A DNA stretch of 51,465 nt, taken from Phycisphaerae bacterium (GTDB lineage Bacteria > Planctomycetota > Phycisphaerae > JAAYCJ01). The notes under the pieces were generated by a model. The model was not told the DNA's origin. It saw only the letters and a program-made list of their open reading frames with translations, and made no database searches. The stretch lies in the NCBI GenBank assembly GCA_012729815.1, contig JAAYCJ010000298.1:1-51465 (forward strand). The letters are read 5' to 3'. This document shows, piece by piece, positions 31,904 through 41,581 of the stretch. The stretch's first letter is position 1. Every line of letters starts with the position of its first letter. A program made the translations under genes and the position numbers.

Positions 31904-34072
31904 ATGACAATGAGAAAAGTAGTTACGGCAGCTATCTTGTGTGTCGCATGCTCAGCGGCGCGGGCGGACCAGGAAGGGATGGTGCCCTTCTATATTCCGG
32001 CGGAGGCCAACCCCGCCTCCCTGATCGCGCTGTCGTCCCCGCCGATCGCGCCGGACGGGGCTCGCGTCGTCGCCCGGGGCGATCGTTTCTACGTCGGCGA
32101 CCAGCGGTTCCGCGTCTGGGGCATGAGCATGGGGTTCACCGCGCCATCGCACGAGGACGCCGCCATCATCGCCCGGCGGCTGGCGCAGGCTGGGGTCAAC
32201 AGCATCCGGTTCCACGGGGTGGAAGGCCAGAACCTCTGGGGCCGCGAGAACCTCGACGAAGACCAGACCAGGACCCTCGATCAGTTCGACTATTTCCTCC
32301 ATCAGCTCGCCGAGAACGGGATCTACTGGAACCTGAACCTCCACGTCTCGCGATCCTACAGCCAGGAACTGGGCCTGCCCGACACCAAGGTCTTCTTCGA
32401 TAAAATTCTCGACGTCTTCGTTCCGCAACTCATCGACGCCCAGAAGGACTTCGCCAGGAAATTCCTGAGCCACGTGAACCCCTACCGCAAGGTCCGGTAC
32501 GCCGATGACGCCGCCTGCGGGTTCGTCGAGATCAACAACGAGGACAGCCTGTTCCTCTGGGACGCTGAGGAACGGCTGCCGCATCTCGATCCGTTCTACC
32601 TGAACATCCTCCAGGGATTCTTCAACGAGTTCCTCAAGCGGGAGTACAAGACCACCGAAAAGTTCCGCGCCGCCTGGGGCGAGGTGCTGGAAGAGGGCGA
32701 GGACCTCGAGCAGGGAACGGTCAAGCTCTTCGGCGCCGACGACCTCGCCACCGCCGGCGTCGGATCACACGACGTGGGGCAGGGCACGGTCAAGGCGACC
32801 AAGACCGAAGCCGACGCCCGCAAGATCGACCGCTTCCGCTGCATGATGGAGCTCGAACGCAGCTATTGGGAGCAGATGCGCAATCTCGTCAAGGAGGAAC
32901 TGGGCTACAAGGGCAACGTGACCGGGACGATCATCTTCGGCACGGCGAATCTCTGGGCCCAGCAGAACATGGATTACATCGACTGCCACGCCTACTGGGG
33001 ACATCCCCGCTGGGCGGCCGGCGAACGATGGCACAGCGAGCGGTGGACCGTTCCCTGCGCCGCGATGACCGACAGCCCCCACGAGACCGCCACCGACCTG
33101 GACAAGATCTCGGGCCTGATGTTCTACATGGCGAGCCAGCAGTTCAAGGACAAGCCCTACACCAACAGCGAGTACAATCACTGCGCCCCCAACGACTACC
33201 AGGCTGAGTGCGTCCCGCTGATGGCGTCGTTCGCGGCCCTGCAGGACTGGGACGGGATCTGGTTCTTCATGTACAACCCCAACCCCAGCCGCAACACGAT
33301 CCACTGGTTCGACTTCGACGCGAATCCCGCCAAGTGGGGATTCATGGCCGCCGGCGCCGCCATCTTCCGCAACGGAGGAGTTCAGCCGCTGGCCGCCACC
33401 CGCGTGGTCAGCTACGTGGGCGAGGAGAACCCCATCCTCGACATCATCAAGCATCAGGTCAACTGGAACTACGACACCTTCCGCATGCTCCAGGACCAAG
33501 CCAAGGTGACCTGGAAGGATTTCCTGAACACCCGGCTCGTCACCTCGTTTGACGGGAAGGACCGGACGTTCTCGTCGCCAAGCTCAGCGGCGCCGTCGAA
33601 GTTGACCTGGGACGTCGCCGACAACGGTCACGGCCGCTACGTCGCCACCGGGGCCGGGGCGATGGTCTGGATGGGCCACGCCGACCGGCTCACCGGCGAT
33701 GCGAATCTGGCCCTCGAAAAACCCGACTTCGCCGTTGTGACCATGACCGCGATGGATGAAAAGCCGTTCGGCCAGAGCAGGAAGATTCTGGTCGCCGCCA
33801 TCAAGCGGTGCGAAAACACCGAGATGAAGTTCAACGAGAAGCGGGACTCGGTGGGCGGCAACTGGGGTGCAGCGCCCGTGCTGATCGAGCCCGTCGCCGC
33901 CACGATCGCCGACCTGCCCTTCCTCGCCGGCAACTGGAAGTGCCAGGCCCTCGGTCCCGACGGAATGCCCACTGCGGAGGTTCCGCTGGTCAAGAGCGAA
34001 AAGAGCGACACGCTGGTCCTCAAGCTTTCGCCCGAATACAAGACCATGTGGTACCTGCTGACCGCGGAGTAA
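31904..34072 (+). CDS. Secreted GH5-like (clan GH-A) glycoside hydrolase
   Basis: A 722-residue protein with signal peptide (VVTAAILCVACSAARA). Residues of about 55-480 form a GH-A TIM barrel: FRVWGMSMGF, LAQAGVNSIRFHGVEGQNLW, LAENGIYWNLNLHVSRSYS, and the two catalytic acids typical of the clan: E213 in FVEINNEDSL (acid/base after Asn) and E423 in PYTNSEYNHC (nucleophile on strand 7). The C-terminal 220 residues are beta-rich. GGAG precedes the ATG. It has no PEP-CTERM tail, so it is probably periplasmic or released. A beta-linked glycan is the likely substrate; the exact subfamily is uncertain. It diverges from the ABC transporter operon. Confidence 0.85.
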   Translation: MTMRKVVTAAILCVACSAARADQEGMVPFYIPAEANPASLIALSSPPIAPDGARVVARGDRFYVGDQRFRVWGMSMGFTAPSHEDAAIIARRLAQAGVNSIRFHGVEGQNLWGRENLDEDQTRTLDQFDYFLHQLAENGIYWNLNLHVSRSYSQELGLPDTKVFFDKILDVFVPQLIDAQKDFARKFLSHVNPYRKVRYADDAACGFVEINNEDSLFLWDAEERLPHLDPFYLNILQGFFNEFLKREYKTTEKFRAAWGEVLEEGEDLEQGTVKLFGADDLATAGVGSHDVGQGTVKATKTEADARKIDRFRCMMELERSYWEQMRNLVKEELGYKGNVTGTIIFGTANLWAQQNMDYIDCHAYWGHPRWAAGERWHSERWTVPCAAMTDSPHETATDLDKISGLMFYMASQQFKDKPYTNSEYNHCAPNDYQAECVPLMASFAALQDWDGIWFFMYNPNPSRNTIHWFDFDANPAKWGFMAAGAAIFRNGGVQPLAATRVVSYVGEENPILDIIKHQVNWNYDTFRMLQDQAKVTWKDFLNTRLVTSFDGKDRTFSSPSSAAPSKLTWDVADNGHGRYVATGAGAMVWMGHADRLTGDANLALEKPDFAVVTMTAMDEKPFGQSRKILVAAIKRCENTEMKFNEKRDSVGGNWGAAPVLIEPVAATIADLPFLAGNWKCQALGPDGMPTAEVPLVKSEKSDTLVLKLSPEYKTMWYLLTAE

Positions 34073-34127
34073 CCCAGCGGACGTCCGACGCCGCGGCGCA
34101 TTTTCGAATCTGAGGCCGCGATGAGAG

Positions 34128-36182
34128 TCAGCGCGGCTTGATGCGAAAGACCGCGGTGCCCAGGTGTTCGACGCGAAGCGGAGCCCGCAGCGTCAATGCG
34201 CCGTTGGAGGCGCAGAGCGTGATCTCAAGCGGCTGCCATCGGCCGGCGTTATCGAGATGCTCGACACTGAGCGGGGCGGTGAGATTCCCGCTCAGCGCGA
34301 CGGTCAGCGGCTCGATCGGATCGCTTCCAAGATTCAGCACCGCCAGGATGATGTCGTATTCCCGACACGCCAGCAGCGGCACCGCGTTGGCGGCGCCGAT
34401 CACGCGGGCGCAGGGACCGGCGCCGCGGCTGAGCCATCGGATGATCGCGTCGAACTGGGCTTCGCGGCCGAAGGAGTTGAAGTAGACCGGGCTCATGGCG
34501 GTCTGACCGTCGTAGGGCAGGACGGCGACGCGGCCGCCGAGTTCGTTCTCAAAGAGGATGATGCCGTGGCCGGTGCGGGCGTTCGCGTAGCTTCGCAGCT
34601 CGGAGATTTCGCGGCAGGCGGGATCGAGCTGGAACTGGCCGGGCGGCTGGGTGGCGAAGAAGCTTCCGCCGGCGCCGAGTTCTTCGCCGTCGATGCCGCC
34701 GAACGCGGGGTCGGTGACGATCTCGATCACGCAAGGGGCGGGATCGGCAATCTCGATCAGGCCCGCCCATCGGCCCTTGCCGATCCGCAGGAGCGACTCC
34801 GCGGCGCGGCGCTCGAGGATTACGCCGCCTGAGAACAACTCCCGCAGCGTATTCTCATCGAGCAGTTCGAGCATTTCGCCGGAGACGGCGTTGACGTCGG
34901 CTTGGCGATGGACGGTGGCGAAGCCCAGCAGCGGCAAGATGGCGTCCCACGGCCGGGATCGCATGAGGGCGGCGGGATTGGTCGCCCCGGCTGAGCCGCG
35001 AACCACGCGCGGTTCGTCCTCGTGCCAGAGCAATCCGACGCCGCGGAACTGGTCGCGATGCAGGCCCAATTCCGCGATGGCACTCAGCCGCGGGCGGATG
35101 CGTGAGAGCATCGCGGGCATGCCCGTCCGGTCGTGGTCGATGCGCCCGCTGCCCGGATGGATCGACAGCGTAATGCCGGTCCAGCCGAGAAGACACGCCA
35201 TCTCGATCTGCAGGGCGGTCAGGGCCACCGATTTGTTGTACTGGGTGCTCGGCCAGTTCTCGATCTCGGGATGGTGCTCGACGTCGTCGGGCAACGCGAA
35301 CTGGCAGAGGCGGGCGCAGTTAAAACCGTAGATCAAGCCGCCGGGCGGTTCGTCGCAATAAGGCCCCAAATGCGGCCGGACCACCGGACGAGTTTCGGGC
35401 GTGGCCAGGGCGTCGAGGTACTCGCCGAACCGGCGGCCCTCAGCCCAGTGCAACTCGGGCGGCGAGAGCATCTGCCCCATGCGAGTCCGCGGGCTGACCT
35501 GGTGAACCGCGTCGGTGAGGGTCCGCGCGATCGTCAACATGATTTCCCGCTGCAAGTCGAGCCACGCGTTGCGGACGGCGTTTGGCGGATCGGCCATGAT
35601 CGCCGCGGTGAGTCCTTCCCGGTCGAAGCTTCGGCCGGTGCGGCGGCCCATCTCGGCGATGCAGTCGTCACAGAAGCAGGCCGAGTCGACTTTCTCGCGC
35701 AGCGTCACGTGCACGTCGTCGTCCAGCCAGAAGACGCGCGGCTCCAACGCGGCGTAGATGCGGTAGAGCCCGGCCATGTGGTCAAGCCAGCGGCGGTCGC
35801 GCGGGCACGCGATGTTCCAACTGACCGCGCCGCGATCGTTGACCGCCGCCCGGAAATCGAACCATCCGCGCCGGTCACGCTCCTGACAACCGACGTTGCT
35901 GAAGCCCATCGTCCAGAAGAAATTGACGCTGACCGCCACGCCGCGACGGCGCAGTTCGGCGAAGAGGCCTTCGATGAGTTGGGCGTGCTCGCGGCACTCG
36001 TCGACGGTGGCCAAACCGCACGTGCGATAGCCGACGTCGGGCACGAAGACGATCACCTCATCGATCGGCACGCGATCGACGTAGTCGAGCAGGGCGCGCT
36101 TCTGCGGCTCGAAGCTGTCGGCGTAGATCTGGGTGCGAAGCTGATAGGCGATGCGTCGGGACGAAGTCTGTTCTGCGTTCAC
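34128..36182 (-). CDS. TIM-barrel glycosidase-like protein without signal peptide
   Basis: A 684-residue protein; I start it at GTG 36182 because AAGGAA lies 6 bases upstream and overlaps the stop of the previous gene. The barrel reads RTQIYADSFEPQKRALLDYV, VPIDEVIVFVPDVGY, RGVAVSVNFFWTMGFSNVG, VFWLDDDVHVTL (acidic cluster at a strand end), then a Cys cluster C-F-C-D-D-C, as in related uncharacterised barrels. The second half has a Rossmann-like and a beta domain (LRAPLRVEHLGTAVFRIKPR at the end), similar in order to GH42-type proteins. The substrate is unknown. It is the last gene of a three-gene minus operon with a beta-helix protein and a heparinase-like lyase, so uronic-acid-rich glycans are plausible. 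Confidence 0.65.
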   Translation of the reverse strand: MNAEQTSSRRIAYQLRTQIYADSFEPQKRALLDYVDRVPIDEVIVFVPDVGYRTCGLATVDECREHAQLIEGLFAELRRRGVAVSVNFFWTMGFSNVGCQERDRRGWFDFRAAVNDRGAVSWNIACPRDRRWLDHMAGLYRIYAALEPRVFWLDDDVHVTLREKVDSACFCDDCIAEMGRRTGRSFDREGLTAAIMADPPNAVRNAWLDLQREIMLTIARTLTDAVHQVSPRTRMGQMLSPPELHWAEGRRFGEYLDALATPETRPVVRPHLGPYCDEPPGGLIYGFNCARLCQFALPDDVEHHPEIENWPSTQYNKSVALTALQIEMACLLGWTGITLSIHPGSGRIDHDRTGMPAMLSRIRPRLSAIAELGLHRDQFRGVGLLWHEDEPRVVRGSAGATNPAALMRSRPWDAILPLLGFATVHRQADVNAVSGEMLELLDENTLRELFSGGVILERRAAESLLRIGKGRWAGLIEIADPAPCVIEIVTDPAFGGIDGEELGAGGSFFATQPPGQFQLDPACREISELRSYANARTGHGIILFENELGGRVAVLPYDGQTAMSPVYFNSFGREAQFDAIIRWLSRGAGPCARVIGAANAVPLLACREYDIILAVLNLGSDPIEPLTVALSGNLTAPLSVEHLDNAGRWQPLEITLCASNGALTLRAPLRVEHLGTAVFRIKPR

Positions 36183-36192
36183 GAATGGTTCC

Positions 36193-37458
36193 TTAATCGG
36201 CGGTGATCGGCGGCGGCAGGTGGCGATCCGCGGTTGGCGGAATGCCTTCCAGCCACGCCGGTGCAAATGAGGCGTCATCTCGCGGCAGCCGCTTGAGCGT
36301 AGCGGTATTGCCAGACGTCGGTTCGAGCGCATCGCCTTCGGCGGCGAAGACGCTGACCGTGCGATCGCCGACGTGCAGGGCGGCGACGCCGTCGCGCGGA
36401 CAAATCGTGTTGCCGCACAGACGGATATCCTCCGCGCCGGCGTCCACGTCGATCTCCGCGGCGGCTTGGCCGTCGCGGACGTTCTCGCGAATGGTGTTGT
36501 CGATCAGCGTGATTCGATGGCCGGCGCGGATGCGATCTTCCGGCCGCCAGAACACGCCCGGCCGCGCGTTGTTGGCGATGGTGCAGCGGCGGATCAGATT
36601 GTCGGTGTCGTGCGCGCCGATTGAGAGCCCTGCCTGCCCGTTGCCCTCGACGATGCAGTCTTCGAGGATAGAGTAGTTCACCCGCAGGCAGTAGAATACG
36701 CCGCACCAGCGGTTGCCGCGGCACTCGAGCCGACGCATGACCGGACCGACGGATCCGCTGCCCGGATGCAAGCCGTGGCCGAGGTTCTCGATCAACCGGC
36801 AGTCCTCGATCAGCGTGTTGCGGCACTGCTGGAACGAGATGCCTTCGCCCGGATAGCCGCGAACGGTGACGCCGCGGATCGCCACGCGATCGGCCCGCCG
36901 CAGATACACCCCGCCGCCGCGACAGCCGTTCAGGTGAAACGGATCGCATCGCGGACCGGCGATTTGAAGATTTTCGACGGCTGCGTCGGCGACCAGCAGA
37001 CCGGCGACCACGGGAAACGCCGCGGTGATCGTCGCGCCGTGCTCGGGCGTATAGTCGTGCTTGAGGTCCTCGCTGAGGCCGAACCGATCGCCGTCCCGCC
37101 AGGTCAGCGAAGCGGTGGTGTCGTAGAACCCGCCGGAGTGGCCGTCGCCGATATGAACGCCCATTCCGACGTGGAAAAGGTGCGGCTGGGCGATCCGCAC
37201 GTCGTAGTGGCCGTAACCCACGTACGTCACCAGCGGCGACCGCACCGCTGGGATCGGCCGAAGGACCGTTCGCTCGCCGTCGCCGCGAAGCGTCACGCGA
37301 TGGCGCAGATAGATCGCGTTATCGAGCTCATAGTCGCCGGCTCCGATCCGGCAGACGCCGCCGCCCTCGCCGCCGAGCGCGTCCACCGCCGCCTGGATCG
37401 CCGCCGTCGTCTCCCGCGGCATCCGAGCCGGTCCTTTGATCGTCAATTCTCGCGGCAT
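36193..37458 (-). CDS. Right-handed beta-helix protein (pectate-lyase-like)
   Basis: A 421-residue protein beginning MPRELTIKGPARMPRETTAA; AAGGAAGG lies before the ATG. It opens like GH28/pectate-lyase superfamily proteins (AIQAAVDALGGEGGGVCRIG, LRHRVTLRGDGERTVLRP), then repeats the beta-helix pattern of about 22 residues with NTLIEDCRLIENLGHGLHPG, VNYSILEDCIVEGNGQAGLS and NLIRRCTIANNARPGVFW. Such proteins cut or isomerise uronate-containing polysaccharides (lyases, polygalacturonases, epimerases). No signal peptide is present, and I could not assign catalytic residues. It is 23 bp downstream of the heparinase-like gene. Confidence 0.8.
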   Translation of the reverse strand: MPRELTIKGPARMPRETTAAIQAAVDALGGEGGGVCRIGAGDYELDNAIYLRHRVTLRGDGERTVLRPIPAVRSPLVTYVGYGHYDVRIAQPHLFHVGMGVHIGDGHSGGFYDTTASLTWRDGDRFGLSEDLKHDYTPEHGATITAAFPVVAGLLVADAAVENLQIAGPRCDPFHLNGCRGGGVYLRRADRVAIRGVTVRGYPGEGISFQQCRNTLIEDCRLIENLGHGLHPGSGSVGPVMRRLECRGNRWCGVFYCLRVNYSILEDCIVEGNGQAGLSIGAHDTDNLIRRCTIANNARPGVFWRPEDRIRAGHRITLIDNTIRENVRDGQAAAEIDVDAGAEDIRLCGNTICPRDGVAALHVGDRTVSVFAAEGDALEPTSGNTATLKRLPRDDASFAPAWLEGIPPTADRHLPPPITAD

Positions 37459-37481
37459 ATCGCAACCTTCCTTTGCAGCGG

Positions 37482-40400
37482 CTAACTCAGGATGCGCTCG
37501 TATCGGCTGTGCGGAGTCGCGATCCGCACGCGCCACGTATCGAACGGCGGTTCGGTGGCGATTTCGACCTGGCCGCGGACGGAGGTGAGGGTCGCCGACC
37601 ATTCGCGCTCGCCACGGACGACGGTCGGCCGCGGGTCGTCGTTGGGATACGCGGTCAGGATCGCCAGGTACGGCTGATTGGATTCGGCGCGGGCGCGAAG
37701 AATGGTGGTCCGCTCAGCCATCGCGGTGATGGTCAAGCCGGGCGGCGCGGTCCATCGGATGTCGCGCCAATGAAAGTGCCGCTGGCCCGGCTCGTCGAAA
37801 CCCAGATGCGAATAGCCGCTGATCTCGATCCGCGGATTGTGCGGGGCCAGGAAGTCGACTGCGATATCCAAACCGAACTGCCCGCGCAAGGTCGCCCTGG
37901 CCCCGTGCACCCGGGCACCGTCGGCCAGCACGTGGATGCTCCAGTCGGTCGGCAGCGGGCCGTCGATCTGGTCGAGCAGAACGATCGCCTCCAACTCGTG
38001 CAGGTAGAGTACGCGCCGCCGCCAGAGGTGATGTGTCGCATCAGGCAAAGCGGGATGGCCAGCCGCCGTGTGCTCCTCGGTAAACCGCAGCGGCCATTCA
38101 CTGACCGGGTGCAGCCCCTCGATCGGAATCTGCCCGCACACGTAATCGACCCCGTCGGTCAGCGCAGCGGCCAGCACCTTGCCGCCCAACCGGTGATCGG
38201 CCTTGTGATCGACCGAGATGCGGTTGTTCATCCACGGCTGATCCATCAGCGGCGTGTACTGCGTGCCGTAGTCGGTGAGGATCGGCTTGCCGAACGCATA
38301 CCAGATCAGGCTGCCCTCGTCCGCGTCGTAGTGGCCGCGCGACTCGCCGAGCTTATAGAGCAGATAGCCCTCACTCCCGTCGCCATGACGCGTCCGCAGC
38401 ACCGGCCCGAGGCCCTCGTGCACCACCGAACTCGTCGTCGCGCCCGTTTCGTCGGCGGGCAACTCCGGATCGACCAGGCACAGCGGCAACGCCCAAATCA
38501 TGCCGTTCCAGAACTCGTGCAGCGGCAGCAGGTAGCCCCCGCCGCGCCGCCAGGCCGCCATCATCCGGCGGCTGAACGATGGATCGCTCCTGGCCGCAGC
38601 CAACGCCGCCCACGCAAAATACGCGCTCATGCTCTGGCAGTGGGCGTGCGACGTCACGTGGCCGATCGTCGGGATCATCGCGTGTCCGGCCCGCGGATCG
38701 ACGGGCGTGAGGATCGACGCCAGGTAATCCAAAGCCTTTGTGAAGATCGCGCTCTCCCGCAGCTTGCGACAGCCCTGACGGGCGACGGCGGCGTCCATCT
38801 GCAGAGCGTAACTGACGAAACAGAACTGGTAGGTGGGCGCCTCATCAAAGCAGCCGGAGGCGAAGGTCGATTGCCGAAGCGTCCACTCCATCTCGGCCAC
38901 CGCCTCGTCCATCCAAACCGCCTGTCGCGGATGACCGGTGAGCATGGCCGCCGCCACGCCGCGGGCGCTGATCACGTCGGGATGGAAGTTGGGATTGGCC
39001 CGATGCAGACCGGCGTCGCTGGCGGGCCAGGCGTCGGCTGAGCACATCACCTCCGCGATGAAGGCGAGCTTGCGGAGGACATCGAGTCGTTCGTCCGTAG
39101 TGAACGCCTCGCTGCCGAGCACGAAATCGAACTGCTCGACCATGGTCCGCCAACGCCGCGAAATCCGGATGCCGATGGCGTACTCGACCGCTGGGCCGTA
39201 GTTCAGGAGCAGATCGATCTCGGCATCGAGTTTTCGCATCAGGTCGCACTTGGCCTGCTGAGCATGGCGAAGCTCGCCGCCGGCCAGAAACGCCCCAGCC
39301 GGGTCAGAGCCAAGCGGCGGATCGCCGTCGCGCAGGTGCATCGTCCGCAACAGGTACGGATTGTACAGGCGGTCGTCGGCATGCTTCTCGAACCGCTCGC
39401 GAAACCACTCCCATCGTTTGGCCTTGTCGTGAATCGCGGGCAACTCGGCTGGATCGAGCCACAGCCGCGGGAAGGCGAGGCTTTCAATGCCTTCCCAGTC
39501 GAGGGCCATGCGGTGATAGTCGTCAAGACCTGGCATATTGACCCGCGCGTACGTCCGGTCGATGTCGTTGGCTGGGCCGACTGACGGTTCGCAGGCAACG
39601 TCCGTCTGGTCGCGGTCCAGGACGCCGAGGGCGAAGACCTTCACGCCGTTCTGCAGCGGGATCGCGTAATCGAGAAAACGCGATCCATCAGCGGTCCCAG
39701 CCCGCAGCTCGGCGGCGAGATACTCCGGTGGCGTATGGTTCCGCGACGGCCGGATCGGTCCGATCATCAGCAGGTCGCGCCGGTCGTCAAGCCGCCAGCC
39801 GGCCCAGAGATTCGAGCCGTCGATCGGCCAGTTGTACAGCAGACGCATATTGACCACATCCGGCACGACCGGATACCGCATCGGGTATGACTGGCGTTCG
39901 AAGCCATCCGGATTCCACGGACGCTGGGCGCGTCCCTCGCTGGGATGAAACGGCCGCCAGTAGGCCTGATCGGGCCTGAACTTGCAGCCGAGATGCCAGA
40001 CCAACTCCCCACCGGCTGGCCCTTCCTGTCGGATCGTCACGCGAACGACCGGACTCGCCGCATCGATGGCGTACATGATTTCCAGCGTCGTACCATCGCC
40101 CAACACATAGCTCTGGACGGCTTCGATCAGCACGGGCCCTTTGGCGTCGAACCGCGTCCGCCGCGAAACGACCGCCGAACCGGTCCGCAAACCTGAGCCG
40201 CCGAACCAGACCCCATCCACACCACGGACGCCAAACAGCGGCGGCTCGCCCGCCGCCGACCCCGCCGCCTCGCCCCACGCCAACTCAATCCCGATCCGGC
40301 TGTTGTCAATCCGCAGCCGTCCGCCCTCCTCGCAACAACCCAGCGACGGCTCCGGGGGGTTCCCAGCCGGCCCAAGAACATACCGCATCGCCGCCCGGGC

Positions 40401-40589
40401 GGGCAGATCGGTAACGTAACAGACGGCCTGCCGGCGGGCGTCAAACTGGGCAGGCCGGCTCCGGTTTGCCTGGTCCACCACCTCAAGCGGCAAGCCTTCC
40501 GGCAGACCGGATACCTCGTGCCAGACCATCTGCTCCGGCCAGTCGTATCCGAAATACTCGGTAACCGTCCATTCGGCCAGCGTACGCAT
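37482..40589 (-). CDS. Heparinase II/III-like protein, 1035 residues, no signal peptide
   Basis: The N-terminal 350 residues are a beta-sandwich (VRVTIRQEGPAGGELVWHLG). About 370-690 is a helical (alpha/alpha) toroid (RANPNFHPDVISARGVAAAM, SHAHCQSMSAYFAWAALAAA). From about 700 comes the heparinase II/III C-terminal beta-sheet region with the family block GESRGHYDADEGSLIWYAFG followed by KPILTDYGTQYTPL. Known members are polysaccharide lyases acting on heparin, alginate or oligo-uronides; the His/Tyr pair around HYDADEG fits the catalytic sheet. Length exceeds the usual 600-800. Lack of a signal peptide implies cytoplasmic action on imported oligomers. First gene of the minus operon, with a promoter at 40637. 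Confidence 0.75.
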   Translation of the reverse strand: MRTLAEWTVTEYFGYDWPEQMVWHEVSGLPEGLPLEVVDQANRSRPAQFDARRQAVCYVTDLPARAAMRYVLGPAGNPPEPSLGCCEEGGRLRIDNSRIGIELAWGEAAGSAAGEPPLFGVRGVDGVWFGGSGLRTGSAVVSRRTRFDAKGPVLIEAVQSYVLGDGTTLEIMYAIDAASPVVRVTIRQEGPAGGELVWHLGCKFRPDQAYWRPFHPSEGRAQRPWNPDGFERQSYPMRYPVVPDVVNMRLLYNWPIDGSNLWAGWRLDDRRDLLMIGPIRPSRNHTPPEYLAAELRAGTADGSRFLDYAIPLQNGVKVFALGVLDRDQTDVACEPSVGPANDIDRTYARVNMPGLDDYHRMALDWEGIESLAFPRLWLDPAELPAIHDKAKRWEWFRERFEKHADDRLYNPYLLRTMHLRDGDPPLGSDPAGAFLAGGELRHAQQAKCDLMRKLDAEIDLLLNYGPAVEYAIGIRISRRWRTMVEQFDFVLGSEAFTTDERLDVLRKLAFIAEVMCSADAWPASDAGLHRANPNFHPDVISARGVAAAMLTGHPRQAVWMDEAVAEMEWTLRQSTFASGCFDEAPTYQFCFVSYALQMDAAVARQGCRKLRESAIFTKALDYLASILTPVDPRAGHAMIPTIGHVTSHAHCQSMSAYFAWAALAAARSDPSFSRRMMAAWRRGGGYLLPLHEFWNGMIWALPLCLVDPELPADETGATTSSVVHEGLGPVLRTRHGDGSEGYLLYKLGESRGHYDADEGSLIWYAFGKPILTDYGTQYTPLMDQPWMNNRISVDHKADHRLGGKVLAAALTDGVDYVCGQIPIEGLHPVSEWPLRFTEEHTAAGHPALPDATHHLWRRRVLYLHELEAIVLLDQIDGPLPTDWSIHVLADGARVHGARATLRGQFGLDIAVDFLAPHNPRIEISGYSHLGFDEPGQRHFHWRDIRWTAPPGLTITAMAERTTILRARAESNQPYLAILTAYPNDDPRPTVVRGEREWSATLTSVRGQVEIATEPPFDTWRVRIATPHSRYERILS

Positions 40590-40636
40590 ACTCTTGCCTC
40601 TGGGTCGCCATGCGGTCCAGCGCCGCGAACCCCGCT

Positions 40637-40665
40637 CTTCTAGCCGTTGTGCGACGGACTGTCAA
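40637..40665 (-). promoter_or_regulatory. Promoter of the heparinase-like operon
   Basis: Minus strand: TTGACA (40665-40660), 17-base spacer, TAGAAG (40642-40637), 48 bp before the ATG at 40589. Confidence 0.6.
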
Positions 40666-40834
40666 CGATCAATCGCATCGGCGACAGCAGAGCCCTTGCC
40701 GCAAGGACGGCCGAGGCCGCACGAGGACAACGCGCCGACGATCCTCCATTGAGACTTCTCTACGGCCTGTGAAGAATATATACTGATTGTTGTTGGCCGG
40801 TGCTGAAAGAAGAAAGAAGCGGGGGTGGGAGCGG

Positions 40835-41581
40835 ATGGACAGTCTGAGATCGAATGGTCAGTCACATCGGGATCATCTGTCGCGTCTGGCGGCGTTGGAA
40901 GAGCTGGCGGCCACCGCGGTCCATGAGCTGAAGCAGCCGCTCTGCGCGATTCGGACGTTGGCCGAGGCGTGCCGCCGCCGGCTCGAGAACGCCGGCGTCC
41001 GCGATCAGAAGCTGGCGGACAACCTGGAGATGATCGTCGGACAGGTCGAGCAGGCCGACCGGATGCTGCAGTCGGTTCGTGCCTTCTCGCGAAAGCAAAA
41101 CCCGGTCCGGCAGAAGATGGACCTGAATCGTCTGATCCGCGAGGAGATGGCGTGTCTGGCCGGCGACTTCGAGGCGCTGGGCGTGCGGGTTGAATTGGAG
41201 CTAACCGAACCGCTGCCGTCGGTAACCGGCGATCCGGACCAGATTCGGCGGGTCCTGTTCAACCTGGCCAGGAACGCCATTGAAGCGATGGAGCAGGCGC
41301 CGATCAGGACGCTGCGCATCGCCACCCGGCGCTCCAGCGACGGCGGCGCGCACGTCGAGTTGCAGGACACCGCAAGCGGCATCGATCCGGAGGCGAGGGA
41401 GAGGATCTTCCAGCCGTTTTACACCACCAAACCGCAGGGTCTGGGAATCGGCCTTGCGGTCTGTCGATCAACCATTGAGACTCACGGCGGCAGGATATGG
41501 ACGCATCGGAATACCGACCGCGGCAGCACGTTCGCCTTTGTCCTGCCCGCCCACGAGGGCGGCGCGACTGATGTTCACTGA
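40835..41581 (+). CDS. Soluble sensor histidine kinase lacking an input domain
   Basis: A 248-residue kinase core. The phospho-acceptor H30 lies in AATAVHELKQPLCAIRTLAE (HisKA). The HATPase domain follows: FNLARNAIEAM (N box), a G1 box reading DTASGID where D-x-G-x-G is usual, IFQPFYTT (F box), and GLGIGLAVCRSTIETHGG (G2 box). No membrane helix, PAS or GAF domain precedes HisKA, so the signal must come from a partner or a cytoplasmic ligand. GGGAG precedes the ATG at 40835. The end overlaps the first response regulator by 11 bp. It resembles FixL/TodS-type cores, which pair with FixJ regulators like the two here. Confidence 0.85.
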   Translation: MDSLRSNGQSHRDHLSRLAALEELAATAVHELKQPLCAIRTLAEACRRRLENAGVRDQKLADNLEMIVGQVEQADRMLQSVRAFSRKQNPVRQKMDLNRLIREEMACLAGDFEALGVRVELELTEPLPSVTGDPDQIRRVLFNLARNAIEAMEQAPIRTLRIATRRSSDGGAHVELQDTASGIDPEARERIFQPFYTTKPQGLGIGLAVCRSTIETHGGRIWTHRNTDRGSTFAFVLPAHEGGATDVH

